A stretch of 64,000 bases of DNA. It comes from Endozoicomonas gorgoniicola (lineage in GTDB: Bacteria > Pseudomonadota > Gammaproteobacteria > Pseudomonadales > Endozoicomonadaceae). The stretch lies in the NCBI RefSeq assembly GCF_025562715.2, contig NZ_JAPFCC010000001.1:3490501-3554500 (forward strand), given 5' to 3'. Position 1 is the first letter of the stretch. Every line of letters starts with the position of its first letter. This document shows positions 45,420 through 54,340 of the stretch, piece after piece. The position numbers and the translations under genes were made by a program. Under the pieces are notes generated by a model. It searched no databases. It was not told where the DNA came from and saw nothing but the letters and a program-made list of their open reading frames with translations.

Positions 45420-45923
45420 ATGAAAATTCGCAAAGAAACATCAGACGACATCAACACCATACGCCATCTGGTTTATGCTGCGTTCAAGGGGCATCCACAC
45501 CATAAACCCGGAGCCGAACCCACTGAACACACGATTATCGACCTGCTGAGGGAAAGTAACGAATTATCGCTGTCTCTGGTGGCTGAGCTGAATGGTAAAA
45601 TTATTGGTCATATCGCATTCTCACCCGTCAGGATTAATGGGCAGGATAGCCACTGGCTCGGGCTCGGGCCTGTCGCCGTTTTACCCGATGCGCAGGGCAA
45701 AGGCATTGGCTCAGCACTGATCAATGAAGCGATTAAGCAGCTTAAAGAAAAGGGGATCAGCGGCTTTGTTGTTCTGGGAGAGCCGGAATATTACAGTCGG
45801 TTTGGTTTCTCTCATTACTCAGAACTCACTTTACCCGGCGTTCCGCAAGAGTATTTTATGGGATTGTCAAATAGCTCAGAGATCCCAACAGGTGAAGTTA
45901 CCTACTCTTCAGCCTTTGGTTAA
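45420..45923 (+). CDS. GNAT family N-acetyltransferase (YhbS-like)
   Basis: 167 residues. The acetyl-CoA-binding loop is VLPDAQGKGIGSALINEAI (R/Q-x-x-G-x-G/A), preceded by IIGHIAFSPVRI and HWLGLGPVAV. The later GFVVLGEPEYYSRFGFSH is typical of YhbS-type acetyltransferases. The substrate cannot be told. It starts with AACAACATT and no strong ribosome binding site. Confidence 0.88.
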   Translation: MKIRKETSDDINTIRHLVYAAFKGHPHHKPGAEPTEHTIIDLLRESNELSLSLVAELNGKIIGHIAFSPVRINGQDSHWLGLGPVAVLPDAQGKGIGSALINEAIKQLKEKGISGFVVLGEPEYYSRFGFSHYSELTLPGVPQEYFMGLSNSSEIPTGEVTYSSAFG

Positions 45924-45950
45924 AATTTCTCCTTCTTTTGACGATGGCCT

Positions 45951-45982
45951 ATAAGTACTCAGCCATAAGGTTGAGTACTTAT
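45951..45982 (+). terminator. Hairpin between the GNAT and kinase genes
   Basis: ATAAGTACTCA and TGAGTACTTAT form an 11-bp stem with a 10-nt loop, 28 bp after the GNAT stop and 24 bp before the kinase start. The flank is AT-rich without a long T-run, so it may be a terminator or part of the kinase leader. Confidence 0.5.
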
Positions 45983-46005
45983 ATTTACAACACAGTGCTC
46001 ATACT

Positions 46006-47877
46006 ATGCCTGATATCTCTGGTACCAACAGGCCACTACCACCAATCCCCGGTCGCCGGCCTAAACGTCCGCCTTTGCGAACAGGCAAAGTGGGCAATAC
46101 AGGACGTACCGTTCAAACTGCCACACCAAAGCGAAAGCTGCCAAAACGACCAAAGCTGTCACCCATAAACCCTCTTCCCGACAAGCCTCTGAAAGAAAGA
46201 AAAGTAGCAGCAACAGAGAGCCAGGCACCTTACATCAAGAGACAGGCAAAGGATGTCATACCTGAAATGATGCCAGGCAAGGTGCAACCCCCTCCCAGAC
46301 TGGGCAATGTAAAGATTGGAACAATGCTGGGTCAGGGAGCATTTGGTAAGGTATTCCTCGCCCAAAACGATTCTTCCGCTAACATTTCTGAAACTCCGGG
46401 AATATTGCAGAAAAATTATGTAGTCAAGGATCAAAATCTGGGGGTCGACCCGAATGTGGTACAGTTTCGAAAGAATCTGGCTCATGCAGAAGTCAACTTC
46501 CAGAGGCAGGCAAGAGGAGCGGTGCGCGTTACCGGCGAAAACGTCTATCAAGGCAGGGATGGTGTTCATCATCAGGTTATGATGGAACATGGTGGTCAGG
46601 AGCTTGCCAAAATCATTGCACGCTCAGCCAGTGGCGCGGCCAACCCTCTGGATGAAGGAACCTGCCGGGCCATAGGCTCACAGCTTATTTCACAGTTATC
46701 TTCCCTGCACAGACAGGGAGTGGCTCACCGGGATATCAAGCCTGAGAATGTACTGGTCAACCATCAGGGAAAAGCCAGGTTATCCGATTTTGGGCTTAGC
46801 CAGAAAGAAAATCCTGTCAGCAGACAGTACGGTTCTGACGACCTGAAATTCAGCGGTTCTGCAGGAACCCCCGTCTATATGGCTCCCGAAACCTTTCATG
46901 CACAAACTTACTCGGAAAAAGCCGACTGCTGGTCGATGGGAATGATGCTGTCAGAATTACTGACCGGAGAAAGGCCACCTTATTTATTTCAGGATTTTGA
47001 GTTTCAGGGGCAAAAATACAAGCAATTTAACCAGCAGCTGTATAACCAGTTTACCCGTTCAATCTTGAACCACCCTGAATTGTCATCAGACGCAAAGAGT
47101 ACCATTCTCAGTATGATTGCCCTTGATCCACGAGCCAGACCCTCTGCCGAACAAACTCTGAATCTGCCGTTTTTCCAAAGTGGCAAGACCCGGGCCGGAG
47201 GCGCACATTTTCAACTTCAAAGCCAGCACCAGGAGGCATTCCAACAACTGGCACACTTTGAGCAAATGCTTGAAAGTGCCGAAGCTCGCTTGCAGGACAA
47301 TCCTGATGAAACGACCGCACGAGAAGTTGCTTCACTAGGGCGACAGGTCTCAGCAATGGGTGTTGAAGTCAAGAGTTTACAGGCCAAAATGGAATTAGAA
47401 GACCTGAATTCTGAACTGAAACAACTGGATCAGAAAATGAATAGTTCTCGTAGCTGGCTACCACAAACCAAAAAACAGAAACAAGCCTTTTCAGACCTGT
47501 CTGTCAGGTATTACGCAACCAGAAAAGATGTACGCCTGAAAGAGCAGGAAGCAAATTATCTGGACCAGGCCGCCAGTCTTATGCAGCAAAAAAACAGCCT
47601 TATTGCTCAGGTAGAGGTCGCACAAAACGGAAGCAGCGGGAGACCAACCCGGAAAATAGCACAATTGATGATGCAGGCTCTGGAGATCGACAACACGCTA
47701 CAAATCAAAGACCTTGAGAACCAGCTTGGCATCCTTAAAATAAAGCAAAATTATTTCATAGATCATCAAACGACATTAACCAGTCGTCAACGCACCGAGG
47801 CAAAAGGGATAGCAGCCACTATAAAAAATACGGAAAAAGAGTTGACAGATTTCAAAAAGTCATCTAAAGGTTCATAA
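46006..47877 (+). CDS. Eukaryote-like Ser/Thr protein kinase with SH3-ligand N-terminus and coiled-coil tail
   Basis: 623 residues, no signal peptide. Residues 1-100 are basic and Pro-rich, beginning with RPLPPIP at 9-15, a class I SH3 ligand nearly identical to the classic Src ligand RPLPPLP. The kinase domain spans about 100-395: GQGAFG loop (109-114), Lys141 in VVKD, HRDIKPEN (241-248, catalytic Asp243), DFG (261-263), APE (293-295). All catalytic residues are present. From about 400 on comes a long coiled coil of charged heptads. The layout fits an effector delivered into host cells that docks on SH3 proteins, but no secretion signal can be proven. Bacterial housekeeping kinases instead carry transmembrane or PASTA parts, which are absent here. 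Confidence 0.85.
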   Translation: MPDISGTNRPLPPIPGRRPKRPPLRTGKVGNTGRTVQTATPKRKLPKRPKLSPINPLPDKPLKERKVAATESQAPYIKRQAKDVIPEMMPGKVQPPPRLGNVKIGTMLGQGAFGKVFLAQNDSSANISETPGILQKNYVVKDQNLGVDPNVVQFRKNLAHAEVNFQRQARGAVRVTGENVYQGRDGVHHQVMMEHGGQELAKIIARSASGAANPLDEGTCRAIGSQLISQLSSLHRQGVAHRDIKPENVLVNHQGKARLSDFGLSQKENPVSRQYGSDDLKFSGSAGTPVYMAPETFHAQTYSEKADCWSMGMMLSELLTGERPPYLFQDFEFQGQKYKQFNQQLYNQFTRSILNHPELSSDAKSTILSMIALDPRARPSAEQTLNLPFFQSGKTRAGGAHFQLQSQHQEAFQQLAHFEQMLESAEARLQDNPDETTAREVASLGRQVSAMGVEVKSLQAKMELEDLNSELKQLDQKMNSSRSWLPQTKKQKQAFSDLSVRYYATRKDVRLKEQEANYLDQAASLMQQKNSLIAQVEVAQNGSSGRPTRKIAQLMMQALEIDNTLQIKDLENQLGILKIKQNYFIDHQTTLTSRQRTEAKGIAATIKNTEKELTDFKKSSKGS

Positions 47878-48051
47878 AATTGGCTACAGTGAGTCCACTC
47901 TGGCCCTCACATCATCCGTTTTAACAACTCACGATCCCGAAACCCCATGAACTAAACTGTTCCTAGAGCAAGAAGACAAAGTAAAAGAAATTAATCTTTT
48001 ACTTTTGCTTTTACTTTTACTACCAGCAACCATTATCCAACTGACAGACTG

Positions 48052-48378
48052 ATGCTTATGTACTGGTTCCTTCTCTTTATGGCCGGAGTGTTTGAATCCG
48101 CCTTCGCCATAGGGCTTAAGCTCTGTGATGGCTTCAGCAAGCCGATTCCCAGTATTCTGACGGCAATTGCCATTGTCCTGAGTATGCTGATGATGTCCAT
48201 GGCCATGCGTGGCATTCCGGTAGCAATTGCCTACGCCGTCTGGGTGGGAATCGGGGTTGCTGGCAGCCTGGCCCTGAGTTATCTATTCCTTGAAGAGCCC
48301 ATCAGCGCTATGCAAGTTGTTAGCGTTTCGTTGATTATCACTGGTGTCATTGGCTTAAAAATCACATCTACTGGTTAA
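48052..48378 (+). CDS. gdx: SMR family guanidinium exporter (Gdx/SugE)
   Basis: 108 residues (or 106 from the ATG at 48058) with four membrane helices. Glu near residue 14 in GVFESAFAIGLKLCDGF is the conserved SMR proton/substrate-binding residue. GIPVAIAYAVWVGIGVAGS and the G-L-K-ending last helix match SugE-type (Gdx) proteins, which export guanidinium in exchange for protons. No guanidine riboswitch is seen upstream; that region only has TTTTAC repeats. Confidence 0.9.
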   Translation: MLMYWFLLFMAGVFESAFAIGLKLCDGFSKPIPSILTAIAIVLSMLMMSMAMRGIPVAIAYAVWVGIGVAGSLALSYLFLEEPISAMQVVSVSLIITGVIGLKITSTG

Positions 48379-48436
48379 TACCTGCTCAAACAAGCAGGTT
48401 AGTTCTGCGTAACTGGGCACTGAACCGTTAAACAGA

Positions 48437-48450
48437 CTGATCCAGATCAA
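48437..48450. promoter_or_regulatory. FNR/Anr-like box (one mismatch)
   Basis: CTGATCCAGATCAA matches TTGAT-N4-ATCAA except at the first base. Confidence 0.5.
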
Positions 48451-48582
48451 TACAAACACTTAGGTAATAGCCGAAATTGAACAAATGAAGGCTCCAGGTG
48501 CCAGCTATATCCTCTAAATAACATAGAATAATCAGTGCTTTACCCCAAAAACACCTGATTTGATTCTCTATTTTGTCATTTA

Positions 48583-48596
48583 TTGATCTAAATCAA
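48583..48596. promoter_or_regulatory. Perfect FNR/Anr box
   Basis: TTGATCTAAATCAA is an exact palindromic match to TTGAT-N4-ATCAA. It suggests oxygen-responsive control of the downstream dicarboxylate/glutamate symporter gene. Confidence 0.75.
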
Positions 48597-48844
48597 CTTC
48601 TCTTGCCCTCTGTATCTCTAACCTTTATAGTCGACGGAGTTTAGTTGAGTAATTACCAGGAAAAACCCTTCATCGCCTATGGGTTCATGGGTAGATTTTA
48701 TGCTCATAAACTCCGTTACCCGCTGAGATTGACTATCCATAACAACCACAACAAGCAGATCGTACATCTCGCAATCAGCCTGCAATAGCTACACGACAAC
48801 AACATGTGAGCAGGCACTATGTCTGGCAACAAAGGATAATCAAT

Positions 48845-50170
48845 ATGCAGCAGTGGATTCGACTCTCCCTAACCACCAAAGTACTGATTGGTATGTTAAC
48901 GGGCTTGCTGGTTGGCCTGGTTATGCGACACCAGTTCGAAGGCATTGCCTTCGTGGAACATTATCTGGTCAACGGTCTGTTCGACATCACTGGTCAGATC
49001 TTCCTGACTGTTCTGAAAATGCTTGTGGTACCACTGGTTTTTACTTCCATCGTCTGTGGTGCCTGCTCTCTGAAAGATATCAGCGTACTGGGTCGCCTTG
49101 GGGTTAAAACCGTTGGCCTTTACCTTCTGACGACCTGCATTGCAATCAGTCTGGCAATGGCAGTAGCCCTGGTGGTCTCACCTGGCGAAGGAGCCAACCT
49201 GGAGAGTGTCAGCACCTTCGCTGCATCTGACGCGCCTTCCATTTCCGACGTCATCATTGGCATGTTTCCAAAAAATCCAGTTGAAGCTCTGGCTTCCGGC
49301 AACACTCTGCAAATTATTGTATTTGCACTGCTGTTTGGTATTGCCATTGCCGCTGCCGGCAAACCCGCCCAGCCGGTGGTCAACCTGTTCATCGCCCTGA
49401 ACGAAGTGATGATGAAACTGGTGACTCTGGTAATGAACCTGGCACCTTATGGCGTGATGAGCCTGATGGCAAAATTGTTCTACAGCATCAATCTTGGTGC
49501 TGTTGGCAACCTGTTCCAGTACTTTATGGTGGTGATCGGTGTTCTGGCCCTGCAGGTTTTCATCACCTATTGTGGCCTGCTAAAAATCACAACGGGTCTG
49601 AGCCCACGCCTGTTCCTGAAGAAAATTCAGGATGCCTTTATGTTTGCGTTTACCACGGCCTCCAGCAATGCCACCATTCCGGTTACTATGGAAGCCGTAA
49701 CCCGTCGTATGGGCGTAAAAAACGATGTCGCTTCTTTCACCATCCCTCTGGGCAGCACCATAAACATGGATGGCACTGCCATCATGCAGGGTGCTGCGAC
49801 AGTATTTATCGCCCAGGCGTTTGGTGTTGAATTGTTTATGAACGACTACCTGATGGTCATTATGACAGCCACTCTGGCATCTATCGGCACAGCAGGTGTT
49901 CCGGGGGTCGGACTGATCATGCTGGCAATGGTCCTGCAACAGGTTGGTCTGCCGCTGGAAGGCATTGCCCTGATTATGGGTGTTGACCGTCTGCTGGATA
50001 TGGTGCGAACAGCCGTTAACATTACCGGCGACAGCGTTGTCACCTGTATTGTTGCGAAGAGTGAAGGCGCGCTGGACCTGTCAGTGTTTAATAACGAGGC
50101 AGCCGGTGAGAGTGATGAAAACATTGACTTTCGCCAAATAGGCAACCGCCAACAACCTCTGGAAGCCTGA
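48845..50170 (+). CDS. Dicarboxylate/amino acid:cation symporter (DAACS family)
   Basis: 441 residues from the ATG at 48845 (AAGGA 9 nt upstream); a longer frame from 48806 is less likely. DAACS signatures: the hairpin ASSNATIPVTMEAVTRRMGV, the NMDGTAIMQGAATVFIAQ substrate-binding motif, and MGVDRLLDMVRTAVNITGDS. It imports C4-dicarboxylates or glutamate/aspartate with Na+ or H+. The substrate is not decided by sequence. The two upstream FNR-like boxes fit fumarate or aspartate import under low oxygen. Confidence 0.92.
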   Translation: MQQWIRLSLTTKVLIGMLTGLLVGLVMRHQFEGIAFVEHYLVNGLFDITGQIFLTVLKMLVVPLVFTSIVCGACSLKDISVLGRLGVKTVGLYLLTTCIAISLAMAVALVVSPGEGANLESVSTFAASDAPSISDVIIGMFPKNPVEALASGNTLQIIVFALLFGIAIAAAGKPAQPVVNLFIALNEVMMKLVTLVMNLAPYGVMSLMAKLFYSINLGAVGNLFQYFMVVIGVLALQVFITYCGLLKITTGLSPRLFLKKIQDAFMFAFTTASSNATIPVTMEAVTRRMGVKNDVASFTIPLGSTINMDGTAIMQGAATVFIAQAFGVELFMNDYLMVIMTATLASIGTAGVPGVGLIMLAMVLQQVGLPLEGIALIMGVDRLLDMVRTAVNITGDSVVTCIVAKSEGALDLSVFNNEAAGESDENIDFRQIGNRQQPLEA

Positions 50171-50229
50171 TCAGCTAAATGTCCGTTCTCCAAACCGGCG
50201 CGCTCCGCAGGTTTGGAGAACTCAAAACA

Positions 50230-51255
50230 TCAACTCACCGTTGCTGAAATGTCGTCATAACCAGGCTTCTGACCATACAAACCCGGATCATCAGGATTAG
50301 GGCGGGTTTTAAAACGACGGTGCAGCCACATATACTGCTCCGGTGCTTTCAGAATACCCTGCTCAATAATTTTGTTGCAGCGAATGGCATCAGCCCGGTC
50401 ATCGCCACTTGGAAAGTCTTCCAGAGGTTCAGAAATTTCCAGCGTATAACCGGAACCATCTTCATTACGGGTCGCTAGAAACGACATCATCTTTGCTTTG
50501 GAAATTCGGCACATGGTACTGCTGCCAGTAATGGTGGCGGCTTCTTCCACAGCAAAAAAAGGTACAAACTCCGCACCGTCACGACCAAAGTCCTGATCGG
50601 TGGTATACCAGACAAGCTCTCCCTGACGCAGCGCACGAATAGCCGACTTCAGTTTGAATTTGTTAATCATGCCCTTGTTGGAACGGGAACGACCACGAAC
50701 CTGCAAGTACTCCATCACCGGATTATTATGCGGACGATAAACGCCCAGACCGTCAGACTTCAGACCGAACAGCCGAACACCAATCTCCAGCGTCAGGCTG
50801 TGCAGGGAAAACAGCAAAACGCCACGTCCTTCCTTATGAGCCTGCTCAATATGTTCCAGCCCTTTAAACGTCAGTAGTTTGCTGAGCCGTCGGTCTGACC
50901 ACCACCACGCCATCGCCAGTTCAAACAGGGCGATACCAGTAGATTCAAAGTTTTTCACCAGAAGTTCACGACGTTCGTCGTCTGGTATCTCAGGGAAACA
51001 GAGTTCAAGGTTACGCTCAGCGATTTTACGGCGGGAGGAAGCAATCAACATCAGCAGTCGTCCAAGTTTTCGGCCCAGTGCCAGCTGCCAGCGATAAGGA
51101 AGGACCTGAGTGGTTATCCACAGCAGCCCTGCCAGCAACCATAATGCCCAGTATTTTGGATGCAGAAAAGCCAGCTCAAACTTAACGGTGTCCGCTGATA
51201 CCAGAGAGTTGATGGTCTTGCCTGAAGATCGTGAGGTATTGGAAGTCTTTTGCAT
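50230..51255 (-). CDS. Lipid A biosynthesis acyltransferase (LpxL/HtrB family)
   Basis: 341 residues. The HxxxxE-type catalytic motif is in LLFSLHSLTLEIGV (H-S-L-T-L-E). GVYRPHNNPVMEYL and the C-terminal QYMWLHRRFKTRP are typical of the family. An N-terminal membrane anchor lies near residues 30-55 (YWALWLLAGLLWITT). It adds a secondary acyl chain to Kdo2-lipid IVA at the inner membrane. LpxL, LpxP and LpxM cannot be told apart here with certainty. Confidence 0.9.
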   Translation of the reverse strand: MQKTSNTSRSSGKTINSLVSADTVKFELAFLHPKYWALWLLAGLLWITTQVLPYRWQLALGRKLGRLLMLIASSRRKIAERNLELCFPEIPDDERRELLVKNFESTGIALFELAMAWWWSDRRLSKLLTFKGLEHIEQAHKEGRGVLLFSLHSLTLEIGVRLFGLKSDGLGVYRPHNNPVMEYLQVRGRSRSNKGMINKFKLKSAIRALRQGELVWYTTDQDFGRDGAEFVPFFAVEEAATITGSSTMCRISKAKMMSFLATRNEDGSGYTLEISEPLEDFPSGDDRADAIRCNKIIEQGILKAPEQYMWLHRRFKTRPNPDDPGLYGQKPGYDDISATVS

Positions 51256-51483
51256 GGCAGCATTTTATTAAAAATTGCAAATGCTGAACTGGAGTATTAA
51301 CCGCAAATTACCGTTATAAACGACAGTACTTACCGAATCAGAAGATATAACAGCGAGGAGCCTGTCTTTCCCTATGGAAGAGAAAATGTACCTTTTCTAC
51401 AAGCACTCCGGCCTGCGCCCTATTGAATAATTCTACCCATTCGGTAAAGTCCGCGGTTTATCGTAACCCCAGATGGAATCAGT

Positions 51484-52203
51484 GTGTCCAGAAGCTTTCA
51501 GTTCGATCAGATCGGTGTCATCCACTCCTGTTACCGGCAGAAGTTTGGTATTCCACGTCAGCCCGGCATTGTGACGGCTGCAGAGGCAGAGCTGGAACTG
51601 TTACCCCCTTATAATCAGGAAAATCTGGTGCGCGGACTGGAAGGGTTTTCACATCTGTGGGTACACTTCATTTTTCATGAAACCATGGATGAAGGCTGGC
51701 GCCCAACCATTCGTCCACCACGACTGGGCGGTAAGCAGCGCATGGGGGTTTTCGCCACTCGTTCGACGCATCGCCCAAACCCTGCGGGTCTTTCGGTGGT
51801 TCGCTTAAAAGGCATTCAGTCTGGCAATGGCAGGCTGATTCTTAAACTCGCAGAAGCCGATCTGCTGGACGGCACGCCGGTCATTGATATAAAGCCCTAT
51901 CTTCCTTATGCAGACGCCCTGCCTGAAGCCAGGGGTGGTTTTGCGCCACTGCCAGCGGTGATGGCAGAAGTAGAGTTCACCGAAGACGCCATGGCCAAAT
52001 GCCTGAACTATGAACAGAAAACCGGTCGACGGCTGGTTCTGCTTATTCAGCAGGTTCTTGGTCAGGACCCTCGTCCGGCTTATCTGCGTGAAACCACCGG
52101 GCGACGACATGGCTCGGCACTATGGGATGTGAATGTGGTCTGGGAATCCAGAGGTGACCACTTTCTGGTCACCGACCTGGAAGCTTATACAACCCATCCG
52201 TAG
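51484..52203 (+). CDS. trmO: tRNA (N6-threonylcarbamoyladenosine-37) methyltransferase TrmO
   Basis: 239 residues from a GTG at 51484. The start FQFDQIGVIHSCYRQKFGIPRQPG and the core HETMDEGWRPTIRPPRLGG, MGVFATRSTHRPNPAGLSVV and DGTPVIDIKPYLPYAD are diagnostic of TrmO (TsaA, YaeB). It methylates t6A37 of tRNA(Thr) using SAM through a beta-barrel fold. Its 3' end overlaps the converging gene at 52169-52203. Confidence 0.95.
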   Translation: MSRSFQFDQIGVIHSCYRQKFGIPRQPGIVTAAEAELELLPPYNQENLVRGLEGFSHLWVHFIFHETMDEGWRPTIRPPRLGGKQRMGVFATRSTHRPNPAGLSVVRLKGIQSGNGRLILKLAEADLLDGTPVIDIKPYLPYADALPEARGGFAPLPAVMAEVEFTEDAMAKCLNYEQKTGRRLVLLIQQVLGQDPRPAYLRETTGRRHGSALWDVNVVWESRGDHFLVTDLEAYTTHP

Positions 52204-53863
52204 CTGCTCTGCTGCTACCGGCAACATAGTGATCAATGACCAGTCTCTGGTCAGCCTGAACCAGCATCCTGATGGGGGCTCGGGGGGCAGAAGCATCCGT
52301 CATCATATCGGCAATCGTTTTTGTTAATAAGACTGAGGCTGGTCCACCATAGTTCAAAGAGACATGAAGAAAAACACCTTTGGTTGCAGAGTTGCTGGCA
52401 GAAAGGGCTGCACCTTTTACCTGACCGGGTAATGATAAAACCCTTCCCAGCAGGTTTGTCGCAGATGCAAATCCCGGGATATAAGCCTTGCCGTAGGGGA
52501 TAAAGTAGTTGATAACCGGACTCACGTAAGGGGAGGCTATAGCGGCTACTTCTATTCCAACCAGCACCCCCGTGGTCAGGCTGATACTGTCAATTTTTTC
52601 CTGAAACCATTCTTCTAATTCCTGCATCCGCTGACTACTGGACAACACATAACCCGTCGCTGAAGAACTCGTCTGCTTCAGGTATTCATCAAAAAAAACC
52701 TTTGTAACCGCATCAGGGTCACTCATCAGTGCCATAGATACAGAAACCAGACCATCCTGTAGCAAAGGCAGAATTTCAGAATCACGCCAGAAATAGTGAT
52801 CATTGATATTTCTTATAAAGCTTCGGATTCTTCCTGCAGAAGTAATGGTAATTTTTGCCAGCATGCCAAGGTCGTCACCCTTGCCTGCCAGTGCGTAAGC
52901 ACTACCCAATGCACCAAAACCGCCCCAGGCATCGGTGACTAGTTTGCTGCCAGGCTGACGAACAGTGCCATTCGCAGGCGACAGCGCCTCCCCTATTGGC
53001 TGAAAAGCAGTCAGCCCAATGCAGTCAACGATGTTTCCTGACAGCGATGAGAGCCAGAATGTGGCATAGCGCCCTGCCAGAGAAAGGTCAGCCATTGGTG
53101 TTAATAATTTTTGTATGAATGGATAACCAGTTGCCTGCACGGCGGCGGCCTGACAGGTTGACAGGGTCGGTGAAAGACCGAGATTCGCGAAAAACTGCTT
53201 AATGTCACGTCCTGCCTTCAGCTGCACCGGTAACAAGCCGTAACCGTGGGCATATGCGAACGCGCCTCCATCCTTAAAGTTATTTAACCGATCCCCTGTT
53301 GCCTTATCGATACCCCAGGAAAAAGCCACTCCCATCAAATGATAACCCAGTGTTTCAAGTGGGGACTGAACCCTGACATAAGGAGAGCGCCCGGGCTTAT
53401 GCAGGACGGTCAGGCAGATCAGTTGGCCTTCATTACCTGGCGAGCGAATAACACGTTTTCTGGTCAGAGGGGTTTCCAGCCTTTCACTGTCAAATTCAGT
53501 TTGCCGCTCAAGGTTAATGAAAGGCAGATCCAGATACAGACCGTGATGGGTGTAATCAAACCCCTCCTCCGTGGCTGTGCTGCCAGGGCGGATCGGGTTG
53601 TATTCCAGGCTGTCCCAGTCAGCGTTCTTTAATTGCGGAGGAGCAACCAGATAAACGGTTGCAGTGGCATCAGGACCGACCAGAACACAGTTAGTCCCAT
53701 CATCTTTAATCGTGCCGTCAGGCTGAATCTCAATAACAGGGTGCTGTTCATCAAGAGCTGCCGGCCAGGTGGCATTGAATGGTTCGACGCTCGACTCTGC
53801 ACTACCGGGAAATAAAAAACCCGCTAGCAGGCTACCCAATAACAAAGAAAAGAACTGTCGCAT
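52169..53863 (-). CDS. Large secreted protein, unknown function
   Basis: 564 residues with a signal peptide (RQFFSLLLGSLLAGFLFPGSAES). The mature part has a beta-rich N-terminal half (NCVLVGPDATATVYLVAPPQ and others) and a helical C-terminal half with hydrophobic stretches (VSVSMALMSD, TTGVLVGIEVAAIASPYVSPV). I recognise no catalytic motif or family. The gene overlaps the end of trmO by 35 bp tail to tail. It is a single gene with no clear operon partner. Confidence 0.7.
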   Translation of the reverse strand: MRQFFSLLLGSLLAGFLFPGSAESSVEPFNATWPAALDEQHPVIEIQPDGTIKDDGTNCVLVGPDATATVYLVAPPQLKNADWDSLEYNPIRPGSTATEEGFDYTHHGLYLDLPFINLERQTEFDSERLETPLTRKRVIRSPGNEGQLICLTVLHKPGRSPYVRVQSPLETLGYHLMGVAFSWGIDKATGDRLNNFKDGGAFAYAHGYGLLPVQLKAGRDIKQFFANLGLSPTLSTCQAAAVQATGYPFIQKLLTPMADLSLAGRYATFWLSSLSGNIVDCIGLTAFQPIGEALSPANGTVRQPGSKLVTDAWGGFGALGSAYALAGKGDDLGMLAKITITSAGRIRSFIRNINDHYFWRDSEILPLLQDGLVSVSMALMSDPDAVTKVFFDEYLKQTSSSATGYVLSSSQRMQELEEWFQEKIDSISLTTGVLVGIEVAAIASPYVSPVINYFIPYGKAYIPGFASATNLLGRVLSLPGQVKGAALSASNSATKGVFLHVSLNYGGPASVLLTKTIADMMTDASAPRAPIRMLVQADQRLVIDHYVAGSSRAATDGLYKLPGR

Positions 53864-54052
53864 ATTATCTACAGGCTCTAGAAAATGAACGCTAAGAATA
53901 GACAGTTATCTTAAAGAACGCAGACAGTTACCAATTTATTTTTTAAGCACAATGTGAACTGACAGGAAGTATTCTGAATTCGCCCTGATATTTATTTCGG
54001 AACAAAAGTGCTATTTTATCCCTTCGAATAATGTTTGTTGGCAGAACGCTGA

Positions 54053-54283
54053 ATGATCATACCTTATAAGGACATTGAACCCGATACACTCAACAACCTG
54101 ATTGAAGAATTTGTCACCCGCGATGGCACCGACAATGGCTACGACCAGCCTCTGGAACAAAAAATAGAAAGTGTCCTGAAACAGCTACAGCAAGGGGAAG
54201 TCGTGGTTGTTTTTGACCCGAACCTGGCCAGCGTTAATATTGTGCCGAGAAATATGGTAGCCGCGATGGATGGTAGCCATTAA
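54053..54283 (+). CDS. yheU: YheU family protein (UPF0270)
   Basis: 76 residues beginning MIIPYKDIEPDTLNNLIEEFVTRDG, the YheU pattern, followed by VVVVFDPNLASVNIV. A small cytoplasmic protein found across Gammaproteobacteria, of unknown function. A strong hairpin follows. Confidence 0.9.
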   Translation: MIIPYKDIEPDTLNNLIEEFVTRDGTDNGYDQPLEQKIESVLKQLQQGEVVVVFDPNLASVNIVPRNMVAAMDGSH

Positions 54284-54306
54284 GGAAGCATATATTGCTG
54301 TTGGCT

Positions 54307-54337
54307 GTTGGCTGTTGGCTAAAAGCCAACAGCCAAC
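54307..54337 (+). terminator. Hairpin with tandem 7-bp repeats after yheU
   Basis: GTTGGCTGTTGGCT, an AAA loop and AGCCAACAGCCAAC form a 14-bp perfect stem. The left arm is itself part of three tandem TTGGCTG copies (54302-54320). It lies between the converging yheU and DUF945 genes. The T-run is weak, so it may also be a repeat-derived structure. Confidence 0.6.
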
Positions 54338-54340
54338 TCC

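Larger units (their letters stand above)
48379..48844. other. Regulatory region upstream of the dicarboxylate symporter
   Basis: 466 bp without a gene. It holds a perfect FNR/Anr box (48583-48596) and a near-match (48437-48450), then about 250 bp of leader before the symporter ATG. Confidence 0.6.

Noticed and set aside
47880..48051. Guanidine riboswitch upstream of gdx
   Set aside because: No ACGR-bearing paired hairpins or ykkC-like core found. Only TTTTAC-type repeats are present.
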